A program made the translations under genes and the position numbers. Below the pieces are notes generated by a model that searched no databases, was not told where the DNA came from, and was given only the letters and a program-made list of their open reading frames with translations. From contig JAFABI010000113.1 of NCBI GenBank assembly GCA_023426125.1, positions 116,908-180,907 of the forward strand: DNA of 64,000 nucleotides, read 5' to 3'. Numbering within the stretch: position 1 is the stretch's first letter; every line of letters begins with the position of its first letter. The DNA comes from Bacillota bacterium (GTDB lineage Bacteria > Bacillota > Clostridia > Acetivibrionales > DTU013). This document shows, in pieces, positions 34,307 to 43,231 of this stretch.

Positions 34307-35551
34307 ATGAAGAATCTGGCATTGGCGGACAACAGTTTACCTCCTTTGAAGGCGGGTACATATTCAATCCAGGTGAAGCAGACAGCGGATGAATTGGGGG
34401 ATGCGGAAACCAGCGGCAAAAGCTTTCAGGTGGGAGGCCCGAATTTCAGTTTCGGAGCAGAGGAAGTACATTCGGTCTATCCTCCCGACAATATGCACGG
34501 GCAATATGGCACTATACTCCCCCATGTTGTGTTTAACCGGAGGACGCTGCCATGGGAAGTCCCGGTGAAAAAAGAGGAGTGCCCCTTCCTGTGGCTCCTG
34601 CTGCTTTCCGGGGAGGAGGTGCGGGAGGTGCTGACAGGGACTGTGGGGGAAGCCTTTATGACAAAGCAGGATGGGGTCTATATCCCGGAAATCTGTGCGG
34701 GGAAAGACGAGCTGGAGGAACAGTGCCGGTATATCGATCTGGATAAAGAGCTTTTTCTCAACCTGCGCCCGGGTGAAGAAGAGCTTCCGTATTTGTGCCA
34801 TGTGCGCCGGGCGGACGGAGGCGCGAAGCAATGGAAGAATGACGAAGCGGCGGAAAAGGAATGGTATTCGGTGTTATTCGGCAACCGTCTGCCGGGGGAT
34901 AGCAAGGAGGGCGTTCACAATCGCGTTTATATCCTGTCCTATGAAGGTTATCAGGACGAGACATGCAGCCGTCTGGCCGGTTCCGGCGAATATTCTGCGG
35001 TGCGTTTGCTTGTGCTGTATAGCTGGCAGTTCTATTCCTGGACCAATGGCTTGAATATGGGCGGCCTGTTCCGGGCGCTGAGCACGAAAAAACCGGCCAT
35101 AGAAGCGAAAACGGGTCAGGAACGGCTTGACAGGATCCTTGCCAACGGTTATATCCCCATGCGGCATCAGCTGCAAAACGGCGACCGGAGCGTTTCCTTT
35201 TACCGCGGACCTCTTGTGCCTCTTCCCCTGGAGAAAAAAACACCGGATGCACTGTCGGCGCAGGAGCTGTACAAATACGATCCCAATACGGGGATGTTTG
35301 ACATTTCCCTGGCGGCCGCATGGCAGCTCGGGCGTTTGCTTACCTTAAGCAATACCTCCATCGCGGAGAAAATAATGAAACAGCGAAGAAAGAATGGGCG
35401 GTCCGCGCAAAAGCGGCTCACGCGGGGACAGCTCAACGACCGTATCCAGGCCGGCGAGGCGGAGAAGGAAATGAAGCTTGGGGCGCTCTTGCTGGACCTG
35501 CTGCGGGAAGGATGGGAGGAGAAGCATGAAGACATGGTACCGAAGGAATGA
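34307..35551 (+). CDS. Unknown protein with conserved VHSVYPP...LPHVVF.RRTLPWE motif
   Basis: 414 aa, GGAGGCAGG just before the ATG. The N-terminus (1-45) is a short beta segment, followed by the strongly patterned stretch EVHSVYPPDNMHGQYGTILP and HVVFNRRTLPWEV (about 60-90), which I remember from uncharacterised proteins beside DUF6603-like genes. Then LWLLLLSGEEV, a middle beta/alpha region with SWQFYSWTNGLNMGGLFRAL (about 245), and a basic helical C-terminus (about 350-414) RRKNGRSAQKRLTRGQLNDR. No signal peptide. Overlaps the next gene by 26 bp, pointing to translational coupling and a fixed complex. Confidence 0.6.
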   Translation: MKNLALADNSLPPLKAGTYSIQVKQTADELGDAETSGKSFQVGGPNFSFGAEEVHSVYPPDNMHGQYGTILPHVVFNRRTLPWEVPVKKEECPFLWLLLLSGEEVREVLTGTVGEAFMTKQDGVYIPEICAGKDELEEQCRYIDLDKELFLNLRPGEEELPYLCHVRRADGGAKQWKNDEAAEKEWYSVLFGNRLPGDSKEGVHNRVYILSYEGYQDETCSRLAGSGEYSAVRLLVLYSWQFYSWTNGLNMGGLFRALSTKKPAIEAKTGQERLDRILANGYIPMRHQLQNGDRSVSFYRGPLVPLPLEKKTPDALSAQELYKYDPNTGMFDISLAAAWQLGRLLTLSNTSIAEKIMKQRRKNGRSAQKRLTRGQLNDRIQAGEAEKEMKLGALLLDLLREGWEEKHEDMVPKE

Positions 35552-36356
35552 TCAAGGGCTCTGCGTCACAGGGAAGGCTGAGGAGATAGCCGCGTCATTT
35601 ACGGAAGATAAAGTCCTTATGGACTATATGGCAGATCTGGCCCTTCTGAAAAATGTACCCATCCAGAACCTTGTGGCGGACAGCAGCTGGCTGCCGAAGG
35701 AAACTCTGCTGTTGTTCCATATCGACCCGGATTGGATAGAATGCCTGTTGGACGGGGCCCTTAGCATCGGACGGGATACGACGGCGGACAGGCTCCATGA
35801 CAGAGCCGTAAAGAAACAGCTATCGGAGAAGGCAAAGGGGCTTGCCGGTAATCGCAGAAACCACAGGCTCGGCCTGCCGCAAGCGGATGAAGCCTCCGGA
35901 GATGTCCTCAGCGGTTTCTTGCTGTATTCGGACATTGTCAGGGGATGGCCTGGACTTGAGATCCGATGCTATGCGGGAAAGGAAGGAGAAGAAAATCCGC
36001 TTCCCTATCTGCGGTTTGAGAAGATCAGTTCCGACATCCTTCTGGGGATCGTATCCGGCAGCGTGGACAGGGTCGTGTTTGCAGATCCGGACGAGGGGCT
36101 TCACATGGGATTTGATAAAGATCAGGAAGGAAAGCTGGTAAAAAGGCTAAAACAAATCACTCCGGCAGATACAGGGGCAAAGACGGTGGAGGTATCCTAC
36201 CGGGATGAAGCAACGCGGGTGATCGATGTCCTATCCACGAAAAAAGCCATGGAAGATGCGTTGGACAGGAAGAAGGATATTCTCTCTCCAGGAGAATTCG
36301 GGCAGCAAATGATAAAGGAGCCGGGAGAATATACAAAAATCATTGAAGAGGTGTAG
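35526..36356 (+). CDS. Unknown protein with SGFLLYSDIVRGWPGL motif
   Basis: 276 aa from ATG 35526, with GGGAGGAG at 5 nt; an in-frame upstream ATG (35478) lies inside the preceding gene without ribosome site. NLVADSSWLPKETLLLFHID and DPDWIECLLDGALSIG (about 45-85), then SGFLLYSDIVRGWPGLEIRC (about 130) form a recognisable but functionally unassigned family pattern. The region DRVVFADPDEGLHMGF (about 185) follows. No membrane or signal segment. Sits between two block genes with 26 bp overlap before and 2 bp gap after. Confidence 0.6.
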   Translation: MKTWYRRNDQGLCVTGKAEEIAASFTEDKVLMDYMADLALLKNVPIQNLVADSSWLPKETLLLFHIDPDWIECLLDGALSIGRDTTADRLHDRAVKKQLSEKAKGLAGNRRNHRLGLPQADEASGDVLSGFLLYSDIVRGWPGLEIRCYAGKEGEENPLPYLRFEKISSDILLGIVSGSVDRVVFADPDEGLHMGFDKDQEGKLVKRLKQITPADTGAKTVEVSYRDEATRVIDVLSTKKAMEDALDRKKDILSPGEFGQQMIKEPGEYTKIIEEV

Positions 36357-36358
36357 TC

Positions 36359-39300
36359 ATGGAAAGGGTGTTATTTGTACCAATGATGCTGGAAGCATTG
36401 CCGGTGGGACAGAATTCCTGCAGGTTTGCAGACATGGAACCGAATTTCTGGCAGATGGATCTTGTTCCGCTGGGAGTAAACATAACCAACAGCCTGTTCA
36501 CCAGTAAAGAGCTTCCTGCCGGGATTCATCTGCACTGGACCTTTCCGGATGCCCTGCTTCATGGCAAAGCCTCCGATGGGAAGCTCTGTTTCCCTCCATT
36601 GCCGGACCGGTATATCCTGCATCGCCTGTGGGCGCAGGAGGGAACTGTAAAACGCAGAAGCTGGCTGATAAAAAGCAACTTTTGCACCAATGAGAACGGA
36701 AAAACCAGCGAAGGCATGACCAGACAGACGCTTCCCGTTTTCCTGTTCAAGGATGGCTTATGGCAGGGAGGCGGAAAGAATGGGCACAGGTATGCATTTG
36801 CCGGAGGAGTCGCGGATCTGGACCCTATCGTGGAGGAAGAAGGTTTTTTTCTGGATGAGGTGACCGCCGTCGGTATGGGGGATCCTTTATTCTCCGCTTT
36901 TTACCTAAAAAGCAAGACCATGTTCGGATTCTACGATAGCTGTTCCGATGCGGCGGAAGGGCCCTTCACCTATTGTGTGGCGGGATACTATGACAGGCCT
37001 GAACAGGATCCATTCCACGAATATGATGAGGAGAAAGTAAAGGAACTGCAATGGAAATGGACGGAGACATCCGGACAGCCGGGACGCATGATTTGCCATG
37101 GCATGCTGCAATCGGTCCCGTGGAAGGGGCCAAACTATCCGTATGCGTCCGGTGTTCCGGCGGACGACCCGGAGATATACATCGGTAACAATTCCAATGA
37201 AGCCATGGCCGCCTATCTCAAAAATACGATGGTAAAAAAGGACGGCAGCGAGCGCCTTTTGCATGCCATGCAGAGCGATCTGCTCATGCAGGCGGAGGAT
37301 CCGGCCAATCCGGACAGCCTGATCGAGCTGGAGGAAAATCTCCACCAACAGCAATTTGAAAGCATCAACGGCGGAAGCCGTTGGCTCATCCGGGAAGACG
37401 ACCGAAAAAAAGAGGAAGGCAAGACAAAATCGGTAAAACTGCCGGAGGACATCGGGGGATCATTGGAGGATATAAACAATTGCCAGGCGGAATACGACAG
37501 GATACGGTTTGAGCTGGAAGACCTGAAGGAAGAAGGTTATGGGTACTGGTGCAAATATTTATACCATCACACCCCGAGCCCTTTTGACGGGCAGGCGGAG
37601 GAAGACGGATACCTGACGGGGATCAGGGGGATTCTCAAGGATACCGGGGAAAACCGGAATACTCTGGAAGATTTATCAAAGAGCATTGCTGCGAAAAAAG
37701 AGGAAATAGAAACAAACCTGAAGGACAGCGGATACCGCCTGATACAGGAGGAGACACGCTTCTGCGCGCCAGCCCCGCCTGCGGTTTTGATACCGGGGGC
37801 CGGACGTGCAAAGAAGCAGGGCTTCCAGAAGGATGAGAACGGAGAATTGCCCTGCCGCATGCAGCCGGTGTCGGGCCTTCTGGTAACTATTGACGGTGAA
37901 GAGACGGAGATCGCAGGCAAAGAGGTATTGGAGTGGACTTGCCCCCCGGAAGCCGGAGCGGCAGAAGGTGTGGAGGACCTGCTGTACGAGGCATTGCTGT
38001 TATCTTCCGATTTTACCAGGGAACTGGCGGAGGCTGTACTGAAGAAGATGGGAAAAGCCTGCAATGAGGAACAGGTTGCGGCGCTTATGGATGAAATGGG
38101 ACAATGGCGGAAAGAGGCTGGCAAAGTAAAGGGGAATTTGCCCTGCAATATCGCGGACCGGGGCTATGAGGCCCCATGGTCGCCCTTATTAATGCAGTGG
38201 CGTATCCTGATAACCTTGAATAAGGATCGGGAACAGGAAGAAATCAATAACAATTATATGCTGCAGGAGATCGATTATGAGTACCTGGAAAACCGCGGAC
38301 CCGGGACGGATACGGTGGAATTGTACGGGAGCACGCTCATATCACCCCATGCAACGATACAGGCAGGGTATCGGATAAAGAGGCTGGCGGACCATTATGG
38401 GACCGGGGGGATGTACTCCGGCATGTATGAATTGGGAGAAGCGGCAGCGGATTTTGATATCTTATCCCAGCAGTTGGAAGGCTTTACGGAAGGACACCTG
38501 CTGAAGGAAAAGTCCCTGTATGTCCCCATCTGCAATTATCAGGACGTGCCGGAGGAGCTGCTCCGTGAAATGAACCTGTATCTGGCGAATACCAGCGTGG
38601 TGCCTCAAAAATATGGAAAATTCGAAAATTTCCTGCCCATCCGCTCCGGCGTCATGGAATTGAAGGATTTGTGGATCGTGGATTCTTTCGGACAGATTAA
38701 AAAAGCGGATGTAAGTAAAGAGCATATTCACGTATCCGAGGTTATGCAGCTGGAGGGGGAAGAAGGAAAAGCCTTTTTAAGGCCCCGTTTCTTAAAGCCC
38801 TGCAGAATGAAGGTTGAGTGGATCCCCCGGAACGAGAAAGACCCCAGCCCGGTGATAGGTTATCTCCAACCGAATTTTCTTGACAGGAATTTACAGATGT
38901 ATGATGAACAGGGAGCTTATCTCGGAATCGTGCAGCGGACAAAAACGGGGACGAAGTGGCTGGCCGGCAAGCCCGGTAATGGGAATGAACAGGAGGGCTC
39001 CCCGCATTTGCAGGGATTCCGGGAGAGCTTGCTGAAACTAAGCCCGCAAGAATACCAGGCTTTTCTGGATGCTCTGGATGAAGGCTTCGGGCATATGGCA
39101 ACGGTGGACAGCGGGAGCTTCCGGAGCCTTTGCTTCGGCAAGGTCATCGCGCTTTCCAGGCTGCGTATCAGCCTGTCGGAGAGAGGGAGGCGGCTTACTG
39201 CCGAACAGGAAAGCGGGGGCTTCAGCAGCAAAGGGTATGAAAATACATGCTTTCCCATACGGGTGGGTGATACGAGAAAAGCAAGGGACGGGCTATTGGG

Positions 39301-39730
39301 TTTCTTTCCGGGGGATGATCCCGTTCAAATGTACCAGGGAGAAAAACTTCCATTCAAAAAAAGCGGTGAAACGCTTTCGGCCAGTCTGCACACGGGTTCT
39401 GCCGATATGACGGTGCTGATGGATCCAACCGGCCGGATCACCTTGTCTTCAGGGCTGCTTCCTGTGGTGAATATCCAGCTTGATGCGCAAAGCTATCAGG
39501 AACAGATCCGGAACATGGAAGTCCACCTGAATACGGCGCCGGTCCTGAGCTACAGCGATACGCTTTCAATCCCGGTTCCGGGATCGGATAAAGAGAAAGG
39601 CGGCTGGGAATTCCTGTACCAGGACAGCGACAGGCAGTGGAAAACCCTGGGAAGTCCAACGGAACCGCCGGCGTTGCTGCAGAGTAAAGACGCGGAGATA
39701 CGGGAGGGATATTTGCAATGGCATTTTTAA
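36359..39730 (+). CDS. Giant unknown protein with GIHLHWTFPDAL motif
   Basis: 1123 aa, starts 2 bp after the previous stop; GAGGTGTAGTC precedes the ATG. The N-terminal 120 residues carry ELPAGIHLHWTFPDALLHG and FPPLPDRYILHRLW, a pattern I recall from uncharacterised large proteins accompanying DUF6603-like ones. VAGYYDRPEQDPF and IGNNSNEAMAAYL (about 205-285) follow. The middle (about 365-460) is charged and helical, probably coiled coil, containing EDINNCQAEYDRIRFELEDL and SKSIAAKKEEIETNL. The C-terminal 400 residues are mixed beta, with SLYVPICNYQDVPEELL and FLPIRSGVMELKDLWIVDSF (about 760). No signal peptide. Overlaps the next gene by 13 bp. Confidence 0.62.
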   Translation: MERVLFVPMMLEALPVGQNSCRFADMEPNFWQMDLVPLGVNITNSLFTSKELPAGIHLHWTFPDALLHGKASDGKLCFPPLPDRYILHRLWAQEGTVKRRSWLIKSNFCTNENGKTSEGMTRQTLPVFLFKDGLWQGGGKNGHRYAFAGGVADLDPIVEEEGFFLDEVTAVGMGDPLFSAFYLKSKTMFGFYDSCSDAAEGPFTYCVAGYYDRPEQDPFHEYDEEKVKELQWKWTETSGQPGRMICHGMLQSVPWKGPNYPYASGVPADDPEIYIGNNSNEAMAAYLKNTMVKKDGSERLLHAMQSDLLMQAEDPANPDSLIELEENLHQQQFESINGGSRWLIREDDRKKEEGKTKSVKLPEDIGGSLEDINNCQAEYDRIRFELEDLKEEGYGYWCKYLYHHTPSPFDGQAEEDGYLTGIRGILKDTGENRNTLEDLSKSIAAKKEEIETNLKDSGYRLIQEETRFCAPAPPAVLIPGAGRAKKQGFQKDENGELPCRMQPVSGLLVTIDGEETEIAGKEVLEWTCPPEAGAAEGVEDLLYEALLLSSDFTRELAEAVLKKMGKACNEEQVAALMDEMGQWRKEAGKVKGNLPCNIADRGYEAPWSPLLMQWRILITLNKDREQEEINNNYMLQEIDYEYLENRGPGTDTVELYGSTLISPHATIQAGYRIKRLADHYGTGGMYSGMYELGEAAADFDILSQQLEGFTEGHLLKEKSLYVPICNYQDVPEELLREMNLYLANTSVVPQKYGKFENFLPIRSGVMELKDLWIVDSFGQIKKADVSKEHIHVSEVMQLEGEEGKAFLRPRFLKPCRMKVEWIPRNEKDPSPVIGYLQPNFLDRNLQMYDEQGAYLGIVQRTKTGTKWLAGKPGNGNEQEGSPHLQGFRESLLKLSPQEYQAFLDALDEGFGHMATVDSGSFRSLCFGKVIALSRLRISLSERGRRLTAEQESGGFSSKGYENTCFPIRVGDTRKARDGLLGFFPGDDPVQMYQGEKLPFKKSGETLSASLHTGSADMTVLMDPTGRITLSSGLLPVVNIQLDAQSYQEQIRNMEVHLNTAPVLSYSDTLSIPVPGSDKEKGGWEFLYQDSDRQWKTLGSPTEPPALLQSKDAEIREGYLQWHF

Positions 39731-40980
39731 CCTTGGCAATGCCAGAGGACCGGAACAGGGTGACTGTTTCAGCGGAGAACGGATTGACGCTGAACGTGAG
39801 CAATGACTCCGGCCAGGAGGTTGTCTTTGAGAGGGATGTCTCTCCGGTGACGGGATTGTACGACGGCATCTACCTTACTTTTCAGCAGGGGGAAGGGGCA
39901 GGAGACCTGCAAGCCGATATATCCCATATAGGGCTGGGAATTGACGGAATACAGGGCTGGAGCTGTCAAATCTGCAGTCCCAACGGGATCCCCTTCAGCG
40001 GGAGCAGCCCCTTTTGGTGCATCAGGCCTGCAGCTGGTATGAAAGTAGAACCCGGTACCTCGTTTACCATCAACATAAGCAATATACAATGCAATTCAGT
40101 TACAGGGACGACCCCTGTGAAAATATCGCAGCAGAGCCAGGGAGAAACGGAAAAAGCAGCGTTGGACATTATAAAGTGCAGCATGGCGGCGGTCGATAAA
40201 TTCGAAATAAACTCCAGGGACTACAATATCGGAGACCGGGTGACTTTTCAATGGGCCTTGCATGGCACGGACGTGTACAGCAAGGTATATCTGGACGGAA
40301 CACTTCAGACAGGCGGCAGCTGCGATCAGCAAATCCATAATAGGGCTTATTCACTGACAGTCGAAAATGGATCGTCTTATATCGTAAAAAGTACGTTTAC
40401 CCCCAGCTTTGTATTTTTCGAGTCCTTTGAAATCACAGGAGGAGATGGTGCAAAGAAGACGTTGACAGTAGCGTGGAAGACACGTAACCTTAAGGATTGC
40501 TATCTTCAGTATGAAGGTACGAAAGAAGCGGTGAATATCGCGGGCGGAAGCAAAACGGTGAGTATTGCGGATAAAGGAGAAAGCCTTGAAATCCAATTAC
40601 TGATGACGGAAGGAGAAACAGGTGCTGAAATACCCGTTCAAAAATGTGTATATCAATTTCCTGAAGTGATTACTTTTCAGGCATACTATACCACCGAACT
40701 GATTCCCGTGGAAGCAATCGGGCAGATGGAAATCATACCTGCGGATTACATACCCTACGGGCCGCCGGATCCGCCACCCCCTCCCCCGCCGCCGGTTGTC
40801 CGTAACGTGCATATATCCTGGAAGTCAAGCAATGCGATCCGCTGCGAATTGGCAGGCGTCCCCGGTGTAAAGGCTGTGGAAGGCGCCGTCGACGTTCAAT
40901 TGACATATGTTCCGAGGGGGCCCCTCAATGCCATCGACAAGTATGGTTTTGTGCGCGGCAAAATGAATGAGAAAGGCTAA
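39718..40980 (+). CDS. Beta-rich (Ig-like) protein with proline-rich linker
   Basis: 420 aa, GGGAGGG 9 nt before the ATG. Composed of predicted beta-sandwich segments: about 1-130, about 160-240 (IGDRVTFQWALHGTDVYSKV looks like an Ig/PKD-type strand pair) and about 245-320. A linker PPDPPPPPPPPVV at about 348-360 joins a last small beta domain WKSSNAIRCELAGVPGVKAV. No signal peptide and no membrane helix, unusual for Ig-like proteins with Pro linkers, which normally are surface exposed. The C-terminal tail could be a substrate for the radical SAM enzyme encoded 10 bp downstream (speculation). Confidence 0.6.
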   Translation: MAFLTLAMPEDRNRVTVSAENGLTLNVSNDSGQEVVFERDVSPVTGLYDGIYLTFQQGEGAGDLQADISHIGLGIDGIQGWSCQICSPNGIPFSGSSPFWCIRPAAGMKVEPGTSFTINISNIQCNSVTGTTPVKISQQSQGETEKAALDIIKCSMAAVDKFEINSRDYNIGDRVTFQWALHGTDVYSKVYLDGTLQTGGSCDQQIHNRAYSLTVENGSSYIVKSTFTPSFVFFESFEITGGDGAKKTLTVAWKTRNLKDCYLQYEGTKEAVNIAGGSKTVSIADKGESLEIQLLMTEGETGAEIPVQKCVYQFPEVITFQAYYTTELIPVEAIGQMEIIPADYIPYGPPDPPPPPPPPVVRNVHISWKSSNAIRCELAGVPGVKAVEGAVDVQLTYVPRGPLNAIDKYGFVRGKMNEKG

Positions 40981-40990
40981 AGGACAGAAT

Positions 40991-42067
40991 ATGGGATACC
41001 GGATTGAAAAGTGTGTTTGGGAGATTACGAAGGCATGCAATTTCAACTGCCTGCATTGCGGCTCCTCCTGCGGGGAAGCCGGCCGGGATGAACTGGGCAC
41101 GGAGGAAATGCTGGAGGTATGCCGGCAGCTGGCGGAAATGAAAACAGGCAGCATCGGGATTACAGGCGGAGAGCCCTTCCTTCGGAAAGACTGGAAGCTG
41201 CTTCTAGGGTTCCTGGGCGAGCTGAAGCTTTCCTATGGCATCGTGTCCAACGGCATGCTGATCGAGGAGGAGACGGCAGAGCATTTAAAAAGCTCTTGCG
41301 TTAAAATGGTAGCAGTCAGCCTGGATGGGACAAGGGAGATCCATAACCGTATCCGCAGGGCGGATTGTTTCGACAGGGCTGCGGCTGCCCTTGGGCTGTT
41401 ACGGTCTTACGGGATCCCTACGGGAGTGGTGACGACGCTGAATAGGGATAATTTTACCGTTTTGCATGAGATGCTGGAATTTTTAACAGAGCAGGAGGTA
41501 GAGGCATGGCAATTGCAGCTATGCTTTCCCATGGGAAATATGAAGGGAAACCATGACTGTCTCCTCCGCGCGGATGAAATAAAGAGAATCATTGATTTTG
41601 CCTATGAATGTAATCAGAAGGATGGCGTCGCCATTGGGCTGGCGGATAATATCGGGTATTTTACCATCAGTGAAGTCCATGCCCGAAAGAGGTTCTCCGC
41701 AGGGGAAGGGTTTCCCGTCTGGCAAGGGTGCAATGCCGGCGTCCGCGCTGTCGGGATCCTGAGCAATGGCGACGTTACCGCCTGTACCTCGATTCGCAGC
41801 CCTGAATTTGTTGAAGGCAATCTAAGAGAACGGAGCCTGAAAAGTATCTGGGAAGACCCGAATGCCTTTGCATGGAGAAGAGAGCTTAAGGCAGAACAGC
41901 TGAAAGGCTATTGCGGGACTTGCCGCTACCGGGACATGTGCCTTGGCGGCTGTACCAATATGCGCCTTCTGACGGAGGGCAGTATCTACAGCGAAAATAA
42001 GTATTGCGTTGTCCCGATGCTGTCGGAAAAGATCGAAAAAAAGAACAATTTTCTGAATTCTCCCTGA
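40991..42067 (+). CDS. Radical SAM/SPASM-domain peptide or protein maturase
   Basis: 358 aa from ATG 40991 (AAAGGA 6 nt upstream). Radical SAM motif CNFNCLHCG at about residues 16-24 binds the catalytic [4Fe-4S] cluster and SAM; GITGGEPFLRKDW (about 57) is the GGE motif; VSLDG (about 107) is in the barrel. The C-terminal SPASM part has CNAGVRAVGILSNGDVTACT (about 248), then CGTCRYRDMCLGGC (about 310) and a late Cys. Such enzymes usually install thioether or C-C links in ribosomal peptides, or modify partner proteins (AnSME, PqqE-like). No small precursor gene is evident nearby. Last gene of the block; the final residues overlap a foreign ATPase fragment. Confidence 0.9.
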   Translation: MGYRIEKCVWEITKACNFNCLHCGSSCGEAGRDELGTEEMLEVCRQLAEMKTGSIGITGGEPFLRKDWKLLLGFLGELKLSYGIVSNGMLIEEETAEHLKSSCVKMVAVSLDGTREIHNRIRRADCFDRAAAALGLLRSYGIPTGVVTTLNRDNFTVLHEMLEFLTEQEVEAWQLQLCFPMGNMKGNHDCLLRADEIKRIIDFAYECNQKDGVAIGLADNIGYFTISEVHARKRFSAGEGFPVWQGCNAGVRAVGILSNGDVTACTSIRSPEFVEGNLRERSLKSIWEDPNAFAWRRELKAEQLKGYCGTCRYRDMCLGGCTNMRLLTEGSIYSENKYCVVPMLSEKIEKKNNFLNSP

Positions 42068-42153
42068 AAAAATTCTGAAAGCTTTCCAGAAGCTTCTCCA
42101 TATCCAAGCTCCCATCCGGGGTAACATACCACCGGGGCTCAAAAATCGCACCG
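42050..42153 (-). pseudogene. Fragment of a predicted AAA-ATPase-like gene
   Basis: The minus-strand frame encodes EPRWYVTPDGSLDMEKLL then ESFQNFFRENSE, a pattern I associate with Clostridial AAA-ATPase-like (PD-(D/E)XK-linked) proteins. Only about 34 codons remain, bounded by a stop and by the radical SAM gene, whose 3' end it overlaps. Confidence 0.45.
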
Positions 42154-42155
42154 AG

Positions 42156-42896
42156 CTACGCAATCCCTTTTACTACAAGCATGTAGGCTTCCTCATCATA
42201 AGGAGAATACCCGAAGTCCCCGTAAAACAAAACATCCTTAAAGCCCGCCTTGCTCATAAGCTCCTTCATATCGGCAGACAAGAGCGGAAACAGCTCAATG
42301 GTGTTCTCATATTCCTCCGCGGTATTGAAGCCGTTAACCGTCAGCAAAGTATTAAACTTGACAAGTCCCTTTTTTTCATCGTAGCTGTAATTCCGGATGA
42401 ATTTCAATCCAATCCCCTCATCCGCAATCGTCGGCAGACTGCTGATGTTGTGCTTGAAAACCCTGTCAAAATTGATGATTTGGAGGATCACGCTTCCACC
42501 CGGCTTCAGGCAGGATTTCATCTGCCGCAGCGCGTCCAATATGTCCTCCTTGCTCCCCAGATGCACAATGGAATTTCCGATGCAGAATACAGTATCGAAG
42601 CCGCCACTGCCAAACCTCTTGGCGATATCCAGCATATTGCAGACCATAACCTCGATATCCAGGCCTTCTCTGTGCTTCTTCCCCAGAGCCGCCTCAACCA
42701 TTTTTTCATCTAGGTCCACAGCCGTAACCGAATACCCGTCCTTCGCAAGGGAAACTGAATACCCGCCGGACCCGCAGGCGATATCCAGCACTTTTTTGGG
42801 CGGTGTTCCGGCAGCGGCTTCTATAAAATCAACCTGCTCTTTTCCCGTAGGAAAGATATAATCATAATATTTGCTTATCTGTTCATAAAACCCCAT
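42156..42896 (-). CDS. Class I SAM-dependent methyltransferase
   Basis: 246 aa from ATG 42896, AAGGAGGAGCCT directly upstream. SAM-binding motif I KVLDIACGSGGYSVSLA (about 38-54), acidic strand-2 end VTAVDLDEKMV (about 62), motif around DIAKRF and FDTVFCIGNSIVHL (about 100), then CLKPGGSVILQIIN (about 135). Resembles small-molecule methyltransferases of the Methyltransf_25 type; acceptor unknown. Convergent to the radical SAM gene with an 89-bp gap, so it is probably not part of that plus-strand block. Confidence 0.85.
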   Translation of the reverse strand: MGFYEQISKYYDYIFPTGKEQVDFIEAAAGTPPKKVLDIACGSGGYSVSLAKDGYSVTAVDLDEKMVEAALGKKHREGLDIEVMVCNMLDIAKRFGSGGFDTVFCIGNSIVHLGSKEDILDALRQMKSCLKPGGSVILQIINFDRVFKHNISSLPTIADEGIGLKFIRNYSYDEKKGLVKFNTLLTVNGFNTAEEYENTIELFPLLSADMKELMSKAGFKDVLFYGDFGYSPYDEEAYMLVVKGIA

Positions 42897-42941
42897 AGGC
42901 TCCTCCTTCAACATTCCCTGACCTTTACCGGCCCTCTGGAA

Positions 42942-43072
42942 TATTTATGCCCGGTATCCTGTATAGGTAAACATTTTGTTTTATCTCTATTTTTTAACAG
43001 CACTCCATCGTAGTAATTTTATATCGAATAATTGTGGAATATCAAGTATTATAAAATTAAAGCGGTTTAATT
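42942..43072. repeat. Dispersed ~130-bp repeat, copy A
   Basis: TATTTATGCCCGGTATCCTG...AGGTAAACATTTTGTTTTA... through ATCAAGTATTATAAAATTAAAGCGGTTTAATT. Nearly the same sequence is at 58954-59083 (last 40 bp practically identical). Both copies touch gene fragments (YbjQ here). Confidence 0.75.
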
Positions 43073-43209
43073 CCTTGTCATTCATATTGCTGCCCTGGCC
43101 CAGAACTTCATAATCTATATCAACACCTACAACCGCATTTGCTCCCATGCTTTCAGCTCTATTCACCATCTCTGAAATGGCATTTTGCCTGGCGTCAATC
43201 AGTTCGCCT
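42987..43209 (-). pseudogene. YbjQ/UPF0145 family gene fragment
   Basis: The minus-strand frame has IDARQNAISEMVNRAESMGA then NAVVGVDIDYEVLGQGSNM, the C-terminal half of the UPF0145 (YbjQ) domain. It opens directly after an in-frame stop, lacking the N-terminal half, and after the NM it runs into the dispersed 130-bp repeat, which supplies about 30 meaningless residues to a TAG. A broken relic. Confidence 0.7.
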
Positions 43210-43231
43210 TAAATGAACTAGCCCAATCATA

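Noticed and set aside
40765..40800. Run of CCGCC/CCCCC as a microsatellite
   Set aside because: It is in frame and encodes a Pro-rich linker, so it is better explained as protein structure.
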